64,000 nucleotides of DNA from the NCBI GenBank assembly GCA_947502635.1, contig CANNAN010000004.1, forward strand, positions 1 to 64,000. Reading direction: 5' to 3'. Origin of the DNA: an uncultured Flavobacteriaceae bacterium (lineage in GTDB: Bacteria; Bacteroidota; Bacteroidia; Flavobacteriales; Flavobacteriaceae). The notes beneath the pieces were generated by a model, which saw only the letters and a list, made by a program, of their open reading frames with translations, had not been told where the DNA came from and made no database searches. A program made the position numbers and the translations under genes. How positions within the stretch are numbered: the first letter of the stretch is position 1; each line of letters starts with the position of its first letter. Below, in pieces: positions 9,076-21,847 of the stretch.

Positions 9076-9408
9076 TTATTTTACCATAGATCTATTGAAT
9101 AGGCTTGTTTTTTTATTTTGATCCATCCAGATTCCTATGGGAACAGCTCCACTTAGCGTGCTAACAAAACCAAAATCCCATAGTAAGATGGTTCCTATAA
9201 TTGCAATTAAGGCACCACCAATAAGAATAAATTTGTTCGGTTCAGCGTGCAATCTATTAATATGTCTCTTAGTATGATTTCCACAATGTTTACAACGTTC
9301 ATTGATTTCATTTTTACCATATTCTTGTAAAAAAGCATACCTGTCTGGCGCCGACGTTTTTAAATAATTTTCTTTTTTACAAGAACTGCAATAGTAACTT
9401 AATTTCAT
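9076..9408 (-). CDS. Zinc-ribbon small membrane protein
   Basis: YYCSSCKKEN...CKHCGNH and a TM segment. Confidence 0.65.
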   Translation of the reverse strand: MKLSYYCSSCKKENYLKTSAPDRYAFLQEYGKNEINERCKHCGNHTKRHINRLHAEPNKFILIGGALIAIIGTILLWDFGFVSTLSGAVPIGIWMDQNKKTSLFNRSMVK

Positions 9409-9414
9409 ATTAAC

Positions 9415-10086
9415 TCAATTTTCAAAAGCATACTTAACAATATTAGCTCCCATTTTAAGTGCCTTTTCTCTAACATCTGCAGGATCATTGTGCACATCGG
9501 TATCTTCCCATCCATCGCCTAAATCACTTTCGTAAGTAAATAACAATAATAATCGGTCTTTTTGAAAGATTCCAAAGGCTTGTGGACGTTTACCATTATG
9601 TTCATGAATTTTTGGTAAGCCTTTTGGAAACTTATAGGGCATATTAAATATTTTGTGATTTGCAGACAGTTCAATCAAATCCTTGTCAGGAAATACTTTT
9701 TTTAGCTCTTTGGTTATAAAAGGTTCCATGCCGTAGTTATCGTCTATATGCAAAAAACCGCCAGAAATTAAATAGTTTCTTAAGTTTTCGGCATCCGATT
9801 CACTAAAAAACACATTGCCATGCCCTGTCATATGCAATAAAGGATATTGAAAGATATCCGTACTACCAACTTCTACAGTTTGCGGCTTAGGAGTTATTTT
9901 AGTATTTATATTTTGATTACAAAATGCAATCAAATTTGGTAATGCAGTTGGGTTGCCATACCAATCACCACCACCTTTATATTTTAAAATTGCTAATTCT
10001 TGAGCTATGCTGCTAGCTGTCAATAAAGACATGCTTAATACAAGAATTTTTGTAAGATTTTTGATTTTCACCCAACTAAGTATCAT
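9415..10086 (-). CDS. DUF4159 domain protein
   Basis: LKYKGGGDWYGNPTALPNL...MTGHGNVFFSESDAENLRNYLISGGFLHIDDNYG pattern typical of the family. Confidence 0.8.
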   Translation of the reverse strand: MILSWVKIKNLTKILVLSMSLLTASSIAQELAILKYKGGGDWYGNPTALPNLIAFCNQNINTKITPKPQTVEVGSTDIFQYPLLHMTGHGNVFFSESDAENLRNYLISGGFLHIDDNYGMEPFITKELKKVFPDKDLIELSANHKIFNMPYKFPKGLPKIHEHNGKRPQAFGIFQKDRLLLLFTYESDLGDGWEDTDVHNDPADVREKALKMGANIVKYAFEN

Positions 10087-10111
10087 AGATTCAAAAATAA
10101 AAAGAATTGCT

Positions 10112-10840
10112 ATGCAAAAGTTACTTTTTACTATAATTATATCATCATTTTTATTTCAACCAGAAAAAGTAGCCATATCTAAACCCATTGTTGTTTTAGA
10201 ATTGTTTACATCTCAAGGTTGTTCTAGCTGCCCTTTGGCAGATGATTTATTAAATGAGGTTAAAAATAAATATTCTGATAATGAAGTGATTACTTTGTCA
10301 TATCATGTAGATTATTGGAATTACATTGGTTGGAAGGATCCTTTTAGCAAGAAAATATTTAGTAATAAACAGCGTGATTATGGGCGCAAATTTAATAGCA
10401 GTTCCATTTATACGCCACAGATTGTTGTGAATGGAAAAGAACATTTTGTTGGCTCTAATAGGAGTATTATGAATATTAAACTTGAGAAATATTTAAAGAA
10501 CACTCCTGTAAATGCAGTAACACTTAGTAATATTAAAAAAGAAAACAATATAATTTCTTTAAATTATCAAGTGGCAGGTACTATTGGGAAAAAGAAGTTA
10601 AAAGTCGTTTTAGTTATTGATGAAAGAATCACTTCAATCAAGCGTGGTGAAAACAAAAATAAAACACTTAAAAATACAAATATTGTCGTTGAAGAAATTT
10701 CCCTGAATTTGGATTCTGCCACTGGAAAAGCAAGTATTGTTATCCCAGATATGGTCACTCAAAGCGATGACTTATCTATAGTAGCATTAATACAAACTGA
10801 AAGCTTAGATATTACGGGAGGGAGTCAGACAAGACTATAA
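10112..10840 (+). CDS. DUF1223 family (thioredoxin-like) secreted protein
   Basis: VVLELFTSQGCSSCPLADDLL motif. Start set at Met 10112 (signal peptide) rather than ORF start 10007. Confidence 0.85.
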   Translation: MQKLLFTIIISSFLFQPEKVAISKPIVVLELFTSQGCSSCPLADDLLNEVKNKYSDNEVITLSYHVDYWNYIGWKDPFSKKIFSNKQRDYGRKFNSSSIYTPQIVVNGKEHFVGSNRSIMNIKLEKYLKNTPVNAVTLSNIKKENNIISLNYQVAGTIGKKKLKVVLVIDERITSIKRGENKNKTLKNTNIVVEEISLNLDSATGKASIVIPDMVTQSDDLSIVALIQTESLDITGGSQTRL

Positions 10841-11542
10841 TTCATTAATAAAAGCGACTGAATGACTGGCTACTATTGCAGCTGTCTCAGTACGTAATCT
10901 GGTTTCTCCCAAGGTTACAGGAATAAAGTCGTTTTGAAGTGCTAGCTCAATTTCTTTAAGAGAAAAATCACCTTCGGGACCAATTAAAATAGTAATATTC
11001 TGTTTAGCGTTTAGTTCTTGTTTTAAAGATTTTCTATCAGTTTCTTCACAATGTGCAATAAACAAATCACCATCAAAATCTTGATTAAAGAAAGCTTTAA
11101 AAGAAATAGCATCGTTTAATTTAGGTAAATAACAATTCAAGGATTGTTTCATGGCCGATTGTAAAATACGTTCGAAACGTTCTGGTTTGATGATTTTGCG
11201 TTCACTATGATCGCAAATAATTGGTGTGATGCTATCGATACCAATTTCGGTAGCTTTTTCTAAAAACCACTCATAACGATCATTCATTTTTGTAGGAGCA
11301 ACAGCTAAGTGTAAATGGTAATCTCTTTTGGGCTGTAATGATTTAGACACTACAGTGGCCATACACTTATTAATATTTGGTATGGAAATTTCGGCAGTAA
11401 ACAACCACCCGTTACCATTAGTGATGTGTAACGTATCCCCAACGTTTTTACGTAACACTTTTACAATATGCTTGCTTTCTTCTTTGGGAAAAGAAAATTG
11501 TTCTGTACGCTCTGTAATACCTGAATTATAAAATAATTGCAT
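10835..11542 (-). CDS. rsmE: 16S rRNA (uracil(1498)-N(3))-methyltransferase
   Basis: ILIGPEGDFSLKEIELA and VTLGETRLRTETAAI motifs. Confidence 0.95.
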   Translation of the reverse strand: MQLFYNSGITERTEQFSFPKEESKHIVKVLRKNVGDTLHITNGNGWLFTAEISIPNINKCMATVVSKSLQPKRDYHLHLAVAPTKMNDRYEWFLEKATEIGIDSITPIICDHSERKIIKPERFERILQSAMKQSLNCYLPKLNDAISFKAFFNQDFDGDLFIAHCEETDRKSLKQELNAKQNITILIGPEGDFSLKEIELALQNDFIPVTLGETRLRTETAAIVASHSVAFINEL

Positions 11543-11636
11543 AAAGCGAAGATAAAAATGATTTATGATTTACAATTGGGGATTTATGATTTTTAAACTG
11601 ACTATACTGCTAACTGCCATTGAACACTACTAACTA

Positions 11637-12659
11637 TTATATTTTCAACCTAGCTGAAGCCGTAACATTTTGCTCAGAAAAATCACCTTTTAAATATTTT
11701 AAGTACCCTACAATTACTATCATAGCAGCATTATCTGTGGTAAATTCAAATTTTGGAACGTAAGTGATCCAACCAAATTTTTGTTCACCATCTTTTAAAG
11801 CTTGACGAATACCAGAATTTGCAGAAACACCGCCTCCAATAGCAATTTGTTTTATACCTGTTTGTTTGGTAGCCAATTTTAATTTATCAATTAGAATACC
11901 AATAATAGTGTATTGTATCGAAGCACAAATATCATTTAGGTTTTCTTCAATAAAATTGGGGTTTGCTTTTACTTCTCGCTGAACAAAATAAAGAATAGCT
12001 GTTTTTAACCCAGAAAAGCTAAAATTTAGCCCATCTACCTTAGGCTTCGTAAATTGATATGCTTTTGGATTCCCTTTTTGCGCACGTTTATCAATTTCGG
12101 GACCTGCAGGATATCCCAGACCAAGAATTTTTCCACTTTTATCATAAGCTTCTCCTACAGCATCATCAATAGTTTCCCCAATAACCGTCATATCAAAATG
12201 ATTTTTTACTTCAACAATTTGAGTATGTCCGCCAGAAATGGTCATCGCTATAAATGGGAACGATGGTTTATTAAAACCCTCTTCATCTATAAAATGGGCT
12301 AAAATATGGGCTTGCATATGGTTGACATCAATTAAAGGAATGTTTAAACCATAAGCAAAAGATTTAGCAAAAGAGGTACCTACTAATAAAGAACCCATTA
12401 AGCCTGGGCCACGGGTAAATGCAATAGCATGCAATTTATCTTTGGTAATCCCCGCCTTTTCAAGAGCTTGGTGTACTACAGGAACAATGTTTTGCTGGTG
12501 TGCTCTGGATGCTAATTCTGGCACGACACCACCATATTCTTCATGTATTTTTTGACTAGCTATAACATTGCTTAAAATTTTCCCGTTGTAGATTACAGAA
12601 GCCGCAGTATCATCGCATGAAGACTCAATTCCCAGAATGTAAATATTTTGTGAAGACAT
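11637..12659 (-). CDS. tsaD: tRNA N6-adenosine threonylcarbamoyltransferase
   Basis: GIESSCDDTAASV, VPELASRAHQQNIVPVV, HMQAHILAH, IAIGGGVSANSGIR. Confidence 0.97.
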   Translation of the reverse strand: MSSQNIYILGIESSCDDTAASVIYNGKILSNVIASQKIHEEYGGVVPELASRAHQQNIVPVVHQALEKAGITKDKLHAIAFTRGPGLMGSLLVGTSFAKSFAYGLNIPLIDVNHMQAHILAHFIDEEGFNKPSFPFIAMTISGGHTQIVEVKNHFDMTVIGETIDDAVGEAYDKSGKILGLGYPAGPEIDKRAQKGNPKAYQFTKPKVDGLNFSFSGLKTAILYFVQREVKANPNFIEENLNDICASIQYTIIGILIDKLKLATKQTGIKQIAIGGGVSANSGIRQALKDGEQKFGWITYVPKFEFTTDNAAMIVIVGYLKYLKGDFSEQNVTASARLKI

Positions 12660-12735
12660 TAGTAAATATTAGGCACAATAATTGTTAATTTTGAAACAGA
12701 ATAAAAATCTAATACGTAATTTTTGTTCGTAAGTA

Positions 12736-12743
12736 CAAAAGTA
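12736..12743 (-). promoter_or_regulatory. Candidate Bacteroidota -7 box TACTTTTG upstream of tsaD
   Basis: Exact TAnnTTTG match on the minus strand; no clear -33 TTG. Confidence 0.3.
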
Positions 12744-12823
12744 GGGTATTCTTAATTTAAATTATAATTAAAAACGGTATCAAAAAGATCCTAAAAATAG
12801 TATCAAAGATTGTAGGCATTATT

Positions 12824-15800
12824 TTGCTGCTTTTCATCATCTTGGTGCTGGTACTTTCTATACCTTTTGTTCAAACAAGTTTAGGGAATTATGCTACAAA
12901 AAAAATAAATGAAGATTTTGGAACTAATATAAGTATTGGAAAGGTTGGTTTGCAGTTTAATGGTGATGTTGAGTTTAAAGATATTTATATTGAAGATTAC
13001 AAGCATGAAGCCCTTATAATTATAGCCGAATTAAATACCTCCATTCTAAATTTTAGAAACCTGTCTAATGGTAAATTAGAATTTGGAGATATTGATGTTA
13101 TAGATTTGTTTTTTAATATAAGAACCTATAAAGGAACAAAAGATACTAATCTGGATGTTTTTGTTGCTAAATTAGAGGGAGATAATCCAACAAAAGGTGA
13201 TGGTAGCTTTTTGTTATCATCTAGTGATGTATCTATTTACAATAGTGTTTTTAAGTTATCTGATGAAAATAGAGAAAAAACAGATGTCTTTCGTTTTAAT
13301 AATTTAAATATTAATGCCACTAACTTTTTAATTAAAGGAAGTGATGTAAGTGCTAGAATCAATACATTATCTTTTGTAGATGAACGAGGACTGGTTATGC
13401 AAAATCTTATGACGAATTTTGCATATACACTTACAGATATGACGTTCGCAAATCTTCAAATAGAAACGCCTCATTCTGTTTTAAAAGGCGATCTGAAATT
13501 TTCTTATGATAGAAAAGATCTACAATACTTTACAGATAAAGTTTTGGTTTCAGCGAGTTTTAAAGACTCTGAAGTACAGTTAGATGAGCTCAATACATTC
13601 TATAATGAGTTTGGTAAAAACCTGTCTGCCAAATTTAGTGTTAATTTATCTGGTACTTTAAATAATTTAAAAACCACTAATTTAAAATTAAATACCAGCA
13701 GAAATACGAGGGTTTATGGTGATATTAATTTTAAAAACTTGTTTAATAAAGAAGCGGATAATTTTTATATGAATGGGTATTTTAGAAATCTATCTTCTAC
13801 ATATAAAGACTTAAAAGGTTTATTGCCTAATGTTTTAGGAGAAGCGATACCCACTTCGTTCGACAGGTTAGGCATGTTTATTATTGTTGGAAACTCTCAA
13901 GTAACCTCCTCGAAAGTCATCGCAGATATTGAAATAATTACAGAACTGGGTTTCATTGACTCTAACTTAGAAATAGCAAAAATTAATGATATTGATAATG
14001 CCTCTTACAAAGGAAATATCATTTTTGAAGAATTTGACTTTGGAACATTTCTTGATGATCCTGCGGTTGGAAATGCTTCTTTAAATTTTGATGTAAATGG
14101 TAAAGGGTTTGTTGCAGAAAATATTAATACGCAAGTAAAAGGAGATGTTTTTAAAGTTGATTATAACGATTATAATTATGAAGGTGTTAAAGTTGCAGGA
14201 AACGTTAGAAATAAAATTTTTGATGGAAACCTGACTGTTAATGATAAAAACTTAAAACTAAACTTTGCAGGACTTGTAGATTTTTCTGAAACCGTTAAGA
14301 AGTACGATTTCGATGCTAATGTTGATTATGCAAATTTAAAGGCGTTGAACTTTGTAAAAAAAGACAGTCTTTCCATTTTTAGAAGTCGTGTTAAAATGAA
14401 TATGAATGCCAGTGATTATGATGATGCTCACGGTAAAATTTCTTTTAGGAGAACTTCTTATAAAAATCAAAATGACAATTATTATTTTAATAAACTAGAT
14501 GTACTATCTCGGTTTGAAGGAGATACTCGATTCATAGAATTTAATTCCCCAGATATTATTGAAGGTGATTTACAAGGGCGTTTTGTTTTTAAAGATTTAA
14601 AGAAGTTATTTGAAAACTCATTAGGACATATTTACACCAATTACGTTCCGCATGAAGTAGCCACAAATCAGAGTATAGATTTTAACTTTAAAATTTATAA
14701 TAAAATCATTGAAGTGGTTTATCCAGATGTTGAACTTGGTAAAAATACATTTATCCGCGGACGTGTCGAAAGTGACGAAAAAAACTTTAAACTCACATTT
14801 AAATCACCAAAGATTAGATTGTTGGATAATTTTGCTACTCATATAGATTTGCAAGTTGATAATAGCAATCCGCTTTTCAATACTTACATAGAAGTCGATA
14901 GTTTAAAGACCAAATATTATAATATTTCTAAATTCAATTTGATTAATGTAACAGTAAATGATACTTTATTTATGCGTTCCGAATTTAAAGGCGGTAAACG
15001 TAATAACGATAGTTATAATTTGAGTTTTTATCATACAATTAATGAGGCTAATGAATCTGTTGTAGGCTTTAAGAAATCAGATATAACCATAAAAAACAAT
15101 AAATGGTTTATTAATGAAAACAAAGATAGATTTAATAAAGTGTCATTTAATAAGGATTTTACCAAGTTCGATATCGATAAGTTTAAAATTAATCATAAAA
15201 ATGAAGAAATTAAACTTTCTGGTTTTTTAAGAGATTCTACAGAAAAGGATTTAAAACTGGATTTTAAAAATGTGGATTTAGCCAAAATAACGCCAGATAT
15301 AGATAGTTTAGCCTTAGCAGGTAATGTAAATGGTAAACTGGATATTATTCAGAAAAGTGGAAATTATTTACCAAACTCTTCAATTATTATTGACGATTTT
15401 AAGGTTAATGATTTTTTATTAGGCTCATTTGACGCCGCTATTACAGGTAATAAAACACTTACTAATTATAAAATGGATGTCGTTATTAAAAATGATACTT
15501 CAAAATCGTTTAGTGCAATAGGAGACATAAATGTTGCAGGAAAGCAAGCTACCATAGATGCCAATTTAAACTTTAATGATTTTAATCTCGTGCCTTTAAA
15601 CCCATTATTAGAAGATGTTTTAACTAATATTCGTGGAGAAGCATCAGGAGATGTACATGTTATAGGTAAACTTAACCACCCAGATATTAATGGGAATTTG
15701 ACTTTAAATAAAGCGGGGCTTGGTATTCCGTATCTTAACGTTGATTACGATTTTAATAATAAGGCATCCGTTACTCTAAATGAACAGAGTTTTATTTTTA

Positions 15801-17221
15801 ATAAAGTGCAATTAAAAGATATTAAATATAATTCAAAAGGAGAACTTAATGGATCATTAGACCATGTGAATTTTTCGAACTGGAGTTTAGATTTAGATCT
15901 AAAAACGCCTCGATTATTGGTTTTAGATACCAAAGAAACAGAAGATGCTTTATACTATGGAACTGGTTTTATAGGAGGTACAGCAAGTATTGTGGGCCCA
16001 ACGGAGCAATTGGTTATTGATGTTACAGGAGAAACCAAGCGTGGTACTGTTTTTAAAATTCCTCTTAGTGATGCAGAATCGTTTGGGGATAATTCTTTTA
16101 TTCATTTTATAACAAAAGAGGAAAAAGAAGCTAGAAAAAAAGGAGAGGAAGTTACTTTTAATGAAATAAAAGGATTAGAGTTAGATTTTGATTTAGATCT
16201 TACCGAAGAGGCCGAAGTTGAAATTATAATAGATAAAAATACGGGGCATTCATTAAAAGGACGTGGACGAGGAGGTTTATTAGTTGAAATTAATACAAAT
16301 GGTAAATTTAAGATGTGGGGAGATTTCTCTGTATTTGAAGGGGTTTACAATTTTGCTTATGGTGGGTTAATTCAAAAAGAATTTATAGTACAACCAGGAG
16401 GAACTTTAGCATGGAATGGAGATCCGTTAAATGCCATAATGAATATGAATGCTATTTATAAAACGCAAGCAAACCCTTCACCATTACTAGATAACCCAAT
16501 AAATAGAAGCATTCCTGTTGAATTGAATATTAGCTTAAAAGGAGATTTGGAAAAACCCGATCCAGATTTTAGTTTTGAGTTTCCTAATGTGAATTCAACC
16601 ATTAAATCAGAGCTCCAATATAGATTAGAGTCTGCAGACGATAGGCAAAACCAAGCATTATACTTAATATCTACAGGTGCTTTCTCCAGAGGATTAAATG
16701 AATTAAATTTCTCAGGAACTATTTCAGAACGACTAAACGGTATTATTGGCGATATTTTTACAAATAGTGATAATAAACTCAATTTAGGAGTAAACTATGA
16801 AGCAGGTCAGAACAGGCCCGATTATCAAACTGATGACAGGGTCGTTGCAACCATACAAACACAAATTAGTGATCGTGTACTTATAAATGGTAAAGTTGGT
16901 GTGCCAGTAGGAGGAGCAGGAGCTAGCGAAACCGTTATTGCTGGAGACGTAGAAATTGATTTTCTATTAAATGAAGAGGGAACACTAACAGCCAAAGTAT
17001 TTAATAGAGAAAATAGTATTAGAAATTTTGGTGAAGCGATAGGGTATACGCAAGGTGTTGGACTTTCATATAGTGTCGATTTTGATACTTTTAAAGAATT
17101 GCTTAAAAATTTCTTTAAAAAAGCTAAAAAAGAGGATGTAGCTCCAGAAGAAAAAACAGATGATGTAGATGCTAGTTCTTTACCGAATTTCATTAAAGTG
17201 AAACCTTCTACACAAAAATAA
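12824..17221 (+). CDS. TamB-like translocation/assembly module protein (DUF490)
   Basis: 1465 aa, N-terminal TM, AsmA-like N-terminus, C-terminal TamB domain (GRGGLLVEINTNGKFKMWGDFSVFEGVYNF...QYRLESADDRQNQALYLIS). True start uncertain (see finding). Confidence 0.9.
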   Translation: MLLFIILVLVLSIPFVQTSLGNYATKKINEDFGTNISIGKVGLQFNGDVEFKDIYIEDYKHEALIIIAELNTSILNFRNLSNGKLEFGDIDVIDLFFNIRTYKGTKDTNLDVFVAKLEGDNPTKGDGSFLLSSSDVSIYNSVFKLSDENREKTDVFRFNNLNINATNFLIKGSDVSARINTLSFVDERGLVMQNLMTNFAYTLTDMTFANLQIETPHSVLKGDLKFSYDRKDLQYFTDKVLVSASFKDSEVQLDELNTFYNEFGKNLSAKFSVNLSGTLNNLKTTNLKLNTSRNTRVYGDINFKNLFNKEADNFYMNGYFRNLSSTYKDLKGLLPNVLGEAIPTSFDRLGMFIIVGNSQVTSSKVIADIEIITELGFIDSNLEIAKINDIDNASYKGNIIFEEFDFGTFLDDPAVGNASLNFDVNGKGFVAENINTQVKGDVFKVDYNDYNYEGVKVAGNVRNKIFDGNLTVNDKNLKLNFAGLVDFSETVKKYDFDANVDYANLKALNFVKKDSLSIFRSRVKMNMNASDYDDAHGKISFRRTSYKNQNDNYYFNKLDVLSRFEGDTRFIEFNSPDIIEGDLQGRFVFKDLKKLFENSLGHIYTNYVPHEVATNQSIDFNFKIYNKIIEVVYPDVELGKNTFIRGRVESDEKNFKLTFKSPKIRLLDNFATHIDLQVDNSNPLFNTYIEVDSLKTKYYNISKFNLINVTVNDTLFMRSEFKGGKRNNDSYNLSFYHTINEANESVVGFKKSDITIKNNKWFINENKDRFNKVSFNKDFTKFDIDKFKINHKNEEIKLSGFLRDSTEKDLKLDFKNVDLAKITPDIDSLALAGNVNGKLDIIQKSGNYLPNSSIIIDDFKVNDFLLGSFDAAITGNKTLTNYKMDVVIKNDTSKSFSAIGDINVAGKQATIDANLNFNDFNLVPLNPLLEDVLTNIRGEASGDVHVIGKLNHPDINGNLTLNKAGLGIPYLNVDYDFNNKASVTLNEQSFIFNKVQLKDIKYNSKGELNGSLDHVNFSNWSLDLDLKTPRLLVLDTKETEDALYYGTGFIGGTASIVGPTEQLVIDVTGETKRGTVFKIPLSDAESFGDNSFIHFITKEEKEARKKGEEVTFNEIKGLELDFDLDLTEEAEVEIIIDKNTGHSLKGRGRGGLLVEINTNGKFKMWGDFSVFEGVYNFAYGGLIQKEFIVQPGGTLAWNGDPLNAIMNMNAIYKTQANPSPLLDNPINRSIPVELNISLKGDLEKPDPDFSFEFPNVNSTIKSELQYRLESADDRQNQALYLISTGAFSRGLNELNFSGTISERLNGIIGDIFTNSDNKLNLGVNYEAGQNRPDYQTDDRVVATIQTQISDRVLINGKVGVPVGGAGASETVIAGDVEIDFLLNEEGTLTAKVFNRENSIRNFGEAIGYTQGVGLSYSVDFDTFKELLKNFFKKAKKEDVAPEEKTDDVDASSLPNFIKVKPSTQK

Positions 17222-17379
17222 AACATCATTTTCCGCCTTATTTATAGCCGTTTTCATAATAAAACAAGTTTTTTTATTAACTAAAACGTTATAGTTCAAC
17301 AACTAAAATTAAAATAAGATAAATGCTTATAGATATGTGCGTTTAGTTTACTAATTTTACGTATAAATTATAAAGTTTA

Positions 17380-19385
<2,006 letters not shown>

Positions 19386-19398
19386 ATTGTTAATTTAG

Positions 19399-19445
19399 TC
19401 CACAGAATTACTTTTTATTTATGAAGTAATTCTGTGGATTTTTTT
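19399..19445 (+). terminator. Rho-independent terminator after gap
   Basis: 15-bp perfect stem TCCACAGAATTACTT...AAGTAATTCTGTGGA followed by T7. Confidence 0.9.
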
Positions 19446-19457
19446 ATTTATAAACTT

Positions 19458-20318
19458 ATGATTTTAATTATTGATAGTGGTTCTACAAAGTCTGATTGGA
19501 TAGCAGTAGATAGTAATGGTAATCAATTACTGGAAAAAATACGTACTAAAGGTCTTAATCCAGCTATTTTACCCGAAAAAAAATTAAAAAAAATAATTAA
19601 ATCTAACAGTTTATTAAAAGAGCATAAAAACAGCGTAACACATATTTTCTTCTATGGAGCTGGTTGTGGTACAGAAAAACCTGTAGCTCTTTTAAAAGAG
19701 GTCTTAGAATCTATATTTGTCAATGCTCATATTGAAGTAAACGAAGATACTATGGCCGCGATTTATTCTACAATTAATCATGATAAAGAAGCCGCAGTTG
19801 TTTGTATCATGGGAACAGGGTCTAATTGTAGTTACTATAATGGTGAGCAATTAGAGCAACGTGTTGTATCCTTAGGGTATTCTGTTATGGATGATGCTTC
19901 TGGTAATTATTATGGTCGCCAATTAATCAGGGATTACTACTTCAATCATATGCCAGAAGATGTTAAAATAGCTTTTGGTAGTAAATTTAATATGGAGTCC
20001 GATTATATAAAGTATAATTTGTACAAACAACCCAATCCAAATGCCTACCTAGCTAATTTTGCTGAGTTTATGTTTTTGCATAAAGATTCAGAATACACCA
20101 TCAACCTTATCAAAAAAGGTCTCAGATTGTTTGCTACTAACATGATTATGCAATTTAAAGAAGAACTAAAAACTGTTCCTGTGCATTTTGCAGGATCTAT
20201 TGCATACTTTTCACAAGACGAAATAAAAGAAGTTGCTCAAGAAATGGGCTTTATAGTTGGTAACTTTGAACGTAGACCTATTGAGGGGCTAGTGTCTTTT
20301 CATACTAAAAATCTATAG
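19458..20318 (+). CDS. BadF/BadG/BcrA/BcrD-type ATPase, N-acetylglucosamine kinase-like
   Basis: MILIIDSGSTKSDWIAVD, ICIMGTGSNCSYY. The ORF start at 19434 lies inside the gap terminator, so 19458 is preferred. Confidence 0.85.
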   Translation: MILIIDSGSTKSDWIAVDSNGNQLLEKIRTKGLNPAILPEKKLKKIIKSNSLLKEHKNSVTHIFFYGAGCGTEKPVALLKEVLESIFVNAHIEVNEDTMAAIYSTINHDKEAAVVCIMGTGSNCSYYNGEQLEQRVVSLGYSVMDDASGNYYGRQLIRDYYFNHMPEDVKIAFGSKFNMESDYIKYNLYKQPNPNAYLANFAEFMFLHKDSEYTINLIKKGLRLFATNMIMQFKEELKTVPVHFAGSIAYFSQDEIKEVAQEMGFIVGNFERRPIEGLVSFHTKNL

Positions 20319-20485
20319 TATAACCTACACTCGTAATTATAACAGGAGCTAAAAGGTTTAGCCTAAACTGCTAGATCTATTAGATTTAGTTTTTTGACTC
20401 GACTATTTAATAGGCTTGTTGCGAAAATAATTACTCATTTTTATTCTATTTATCATATATTTAGTGTGCTGCTGTATATAAGAAA

Positions 20486-21061
20486 ATGAACAACCCTATC
20501 TACAAAAACATAAAAGAAAAAATTAATATTTCTGAGCAAGATTTTAATAATTTTCTTAGTCTTACTAAAAACAGTCAAGTTAAGAAACATGATTTTTTTA
20601 TACACGAAGGAGATGTTACAAAGTATATCGCCTTTGTAAAATCAGGAGTTTTGTATTCTTATACAGTTGACAAAAAAGGTGATAAACATGTTGTTCAAAT
20701 TGCGGTAAAGAATCACTGGATATCCGATTTATTTAGCTTTTTCTCTCAAGAAGTTTCTGTTTTTAATATTCAAGCTATTGAAGATTCAGAAATCACAATA
20801 TTAAGCAAGGATAATTTTGAAAAAGCATGCAATACGATTCCTGCTTTTGAAAAGTTTTTTAGAATTTTAATTCAGAATGCTTATGTAGATTCTCTAAGGC
20901 GCGTTTCAAGAATTTATGGAAATTCTGCTGAAGAGCGCTATCTGAAATTAGTAAAAACGAATCCTCAAATAATTCAAAGTGTCCCACAACATTATATAGC
21001 TTCCTATTTAGGTATAAAACCTCAATCATTGAGTAGAATTAGGAAAAAATTATACAATTAG
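20486..21061 (+). CDS. Crp/Fnr family cyclic-nucleotide-binding-domain transcriptional regulator
   Basis: cNMP-binding-like N-terminus; C-terminal YIASYLGIKPQSLSRIRKKL helix-turn-helix. Confidence 0.88.
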   Translation: MNNPIYKNIKEKINISEQDFNNFLSLTKNSQVKKHDFFIHEGDVTKYIAFVKSGVLYSYTVDKKGDKHVVQIAVKNHWISDLFSFFSQEVSVFNIQAIEDSEITILSKDNFEKACNTIPAFEKFFRILIQNAYVDSLRRVSRIYGNSAEERYLKLVKTNPQIIQSVPQHYIASYLGIKPQSLSRIRKKLYN

Positions 21062-21082
21062 TAGACTAAAAAGACAATTTCC

Positions 21083-21115
21083 AAGAGCCATTTTATTAAA
21101 AATGGCTCTTTTTTT
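21083..21115 (+). terminator. Rho-independent terminator after the Crp-family gene
   Basis: AAGAGCCATTTTATTAAAAATGGCTCTT followed by a T tract. Confidence 0.88.
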
Positions 21116-21206
21116 ATCCTTTTTTCATTAGTTAACCTAGGTGAATGCAAGACATTATAACACTTAACATCTTTGTAGTGTAAATAATTTATAAAACAAT
21201 TTTAAA

Positions 21207-21794
21207 ATGAAAAAAGCAATCACATTATTTTTTACAGCGGCGTTAAGTCTAGCAACATATGCACAATCAGCAACCTGGGTTGTTGACCCAAGTCATTCAA
21301 ACGTTAATTTTTCGGTAAGTCACTTAGTTATCTCTGAAGTTGATGGCATATTTAAATCTTTCAAGGGAAATTTAACGTCTAAGTCAGAGGACTTTTCTAA
21401 TGCAAAAATCAATTTTGAAATAGATGCTAACTCTATTGATACTAAAAATGAAAAAAGAGATGGGCATTTAAAATCTGAAGATTTTTTCTATACAGAAAAA
21501 CATTCAAAAATAAGTTTCAAGAGTACTTCTTTTAAGAAACAGAAAAAGAATAAATATATTTTAAAAGGAGACCTAACTATGCGTGGTGTAACCAAAAGTA
21601 TCACTTTAAATGTAAAATATGGTGGTACCATTGCAAATGATGGTTATGGAAATATAAAAGCAGGCTTTATCATCACAGGAGCACTTAACAGAATTGATTA
21701 TGGTGTTGCTTGGAATGCAAAAACAGAACATGGTGGTTTAACTGTTGGAGAAGAAATAAATCTTGTAGTTAAGCTGGAGGTTGTAAAGCAATAA
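21207..21794 (+). CDS. YceI family protein
   Basis: WVVDPSHSNVNFSVSHLVIS..., MRGVTKSITLNV, signal peptide. Confidence 0.93.
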   Translation: MKKAITLFFTAALSLATYAQSATWVVDPSHSNVNFSVSHLVISEVDGIFKSFKGNLTSKSEDFSNAKINFEIDANSIDTKNEKRDGHLKSEDFFYTEKHSKISFKSTSFKKQKKNKYILKGDLTMRGVTKSITLNVKYGGTIANDGYGNIKAGFIITGALNRIDYGVAWNAKTEHGGLTVGEEINLVVKLEVVKQ

Positions 21795-21847
21795 TGATTT
21801 TTCAGTCTATTGATTTTTTTAATAGACTGAATTTAACATCAATTACG

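Noticed and set aside
10835-10840. Overlapping convergent stop codons of the DUF1223 gene and rsmE (ctataa)
   Set aside because: Unusual compactness but common in bacterial genomes; no further signal.
13845-13880. ACTTCGTTCGACAGG inside tamB, resembling a commonly dispersed Bacteroidota repeat core
   Set aside because: Reads smoothly in frame (AIPTSFDRLGMF) and no second copy was noticed in the window; most likely coincidence.
15745-17229. Minus-strand ORFs 15745-15933, 16456-16782 and 16825-17229
   Set aside because: Antisense to the strongly coding TamB gene; no recognisable protein features.
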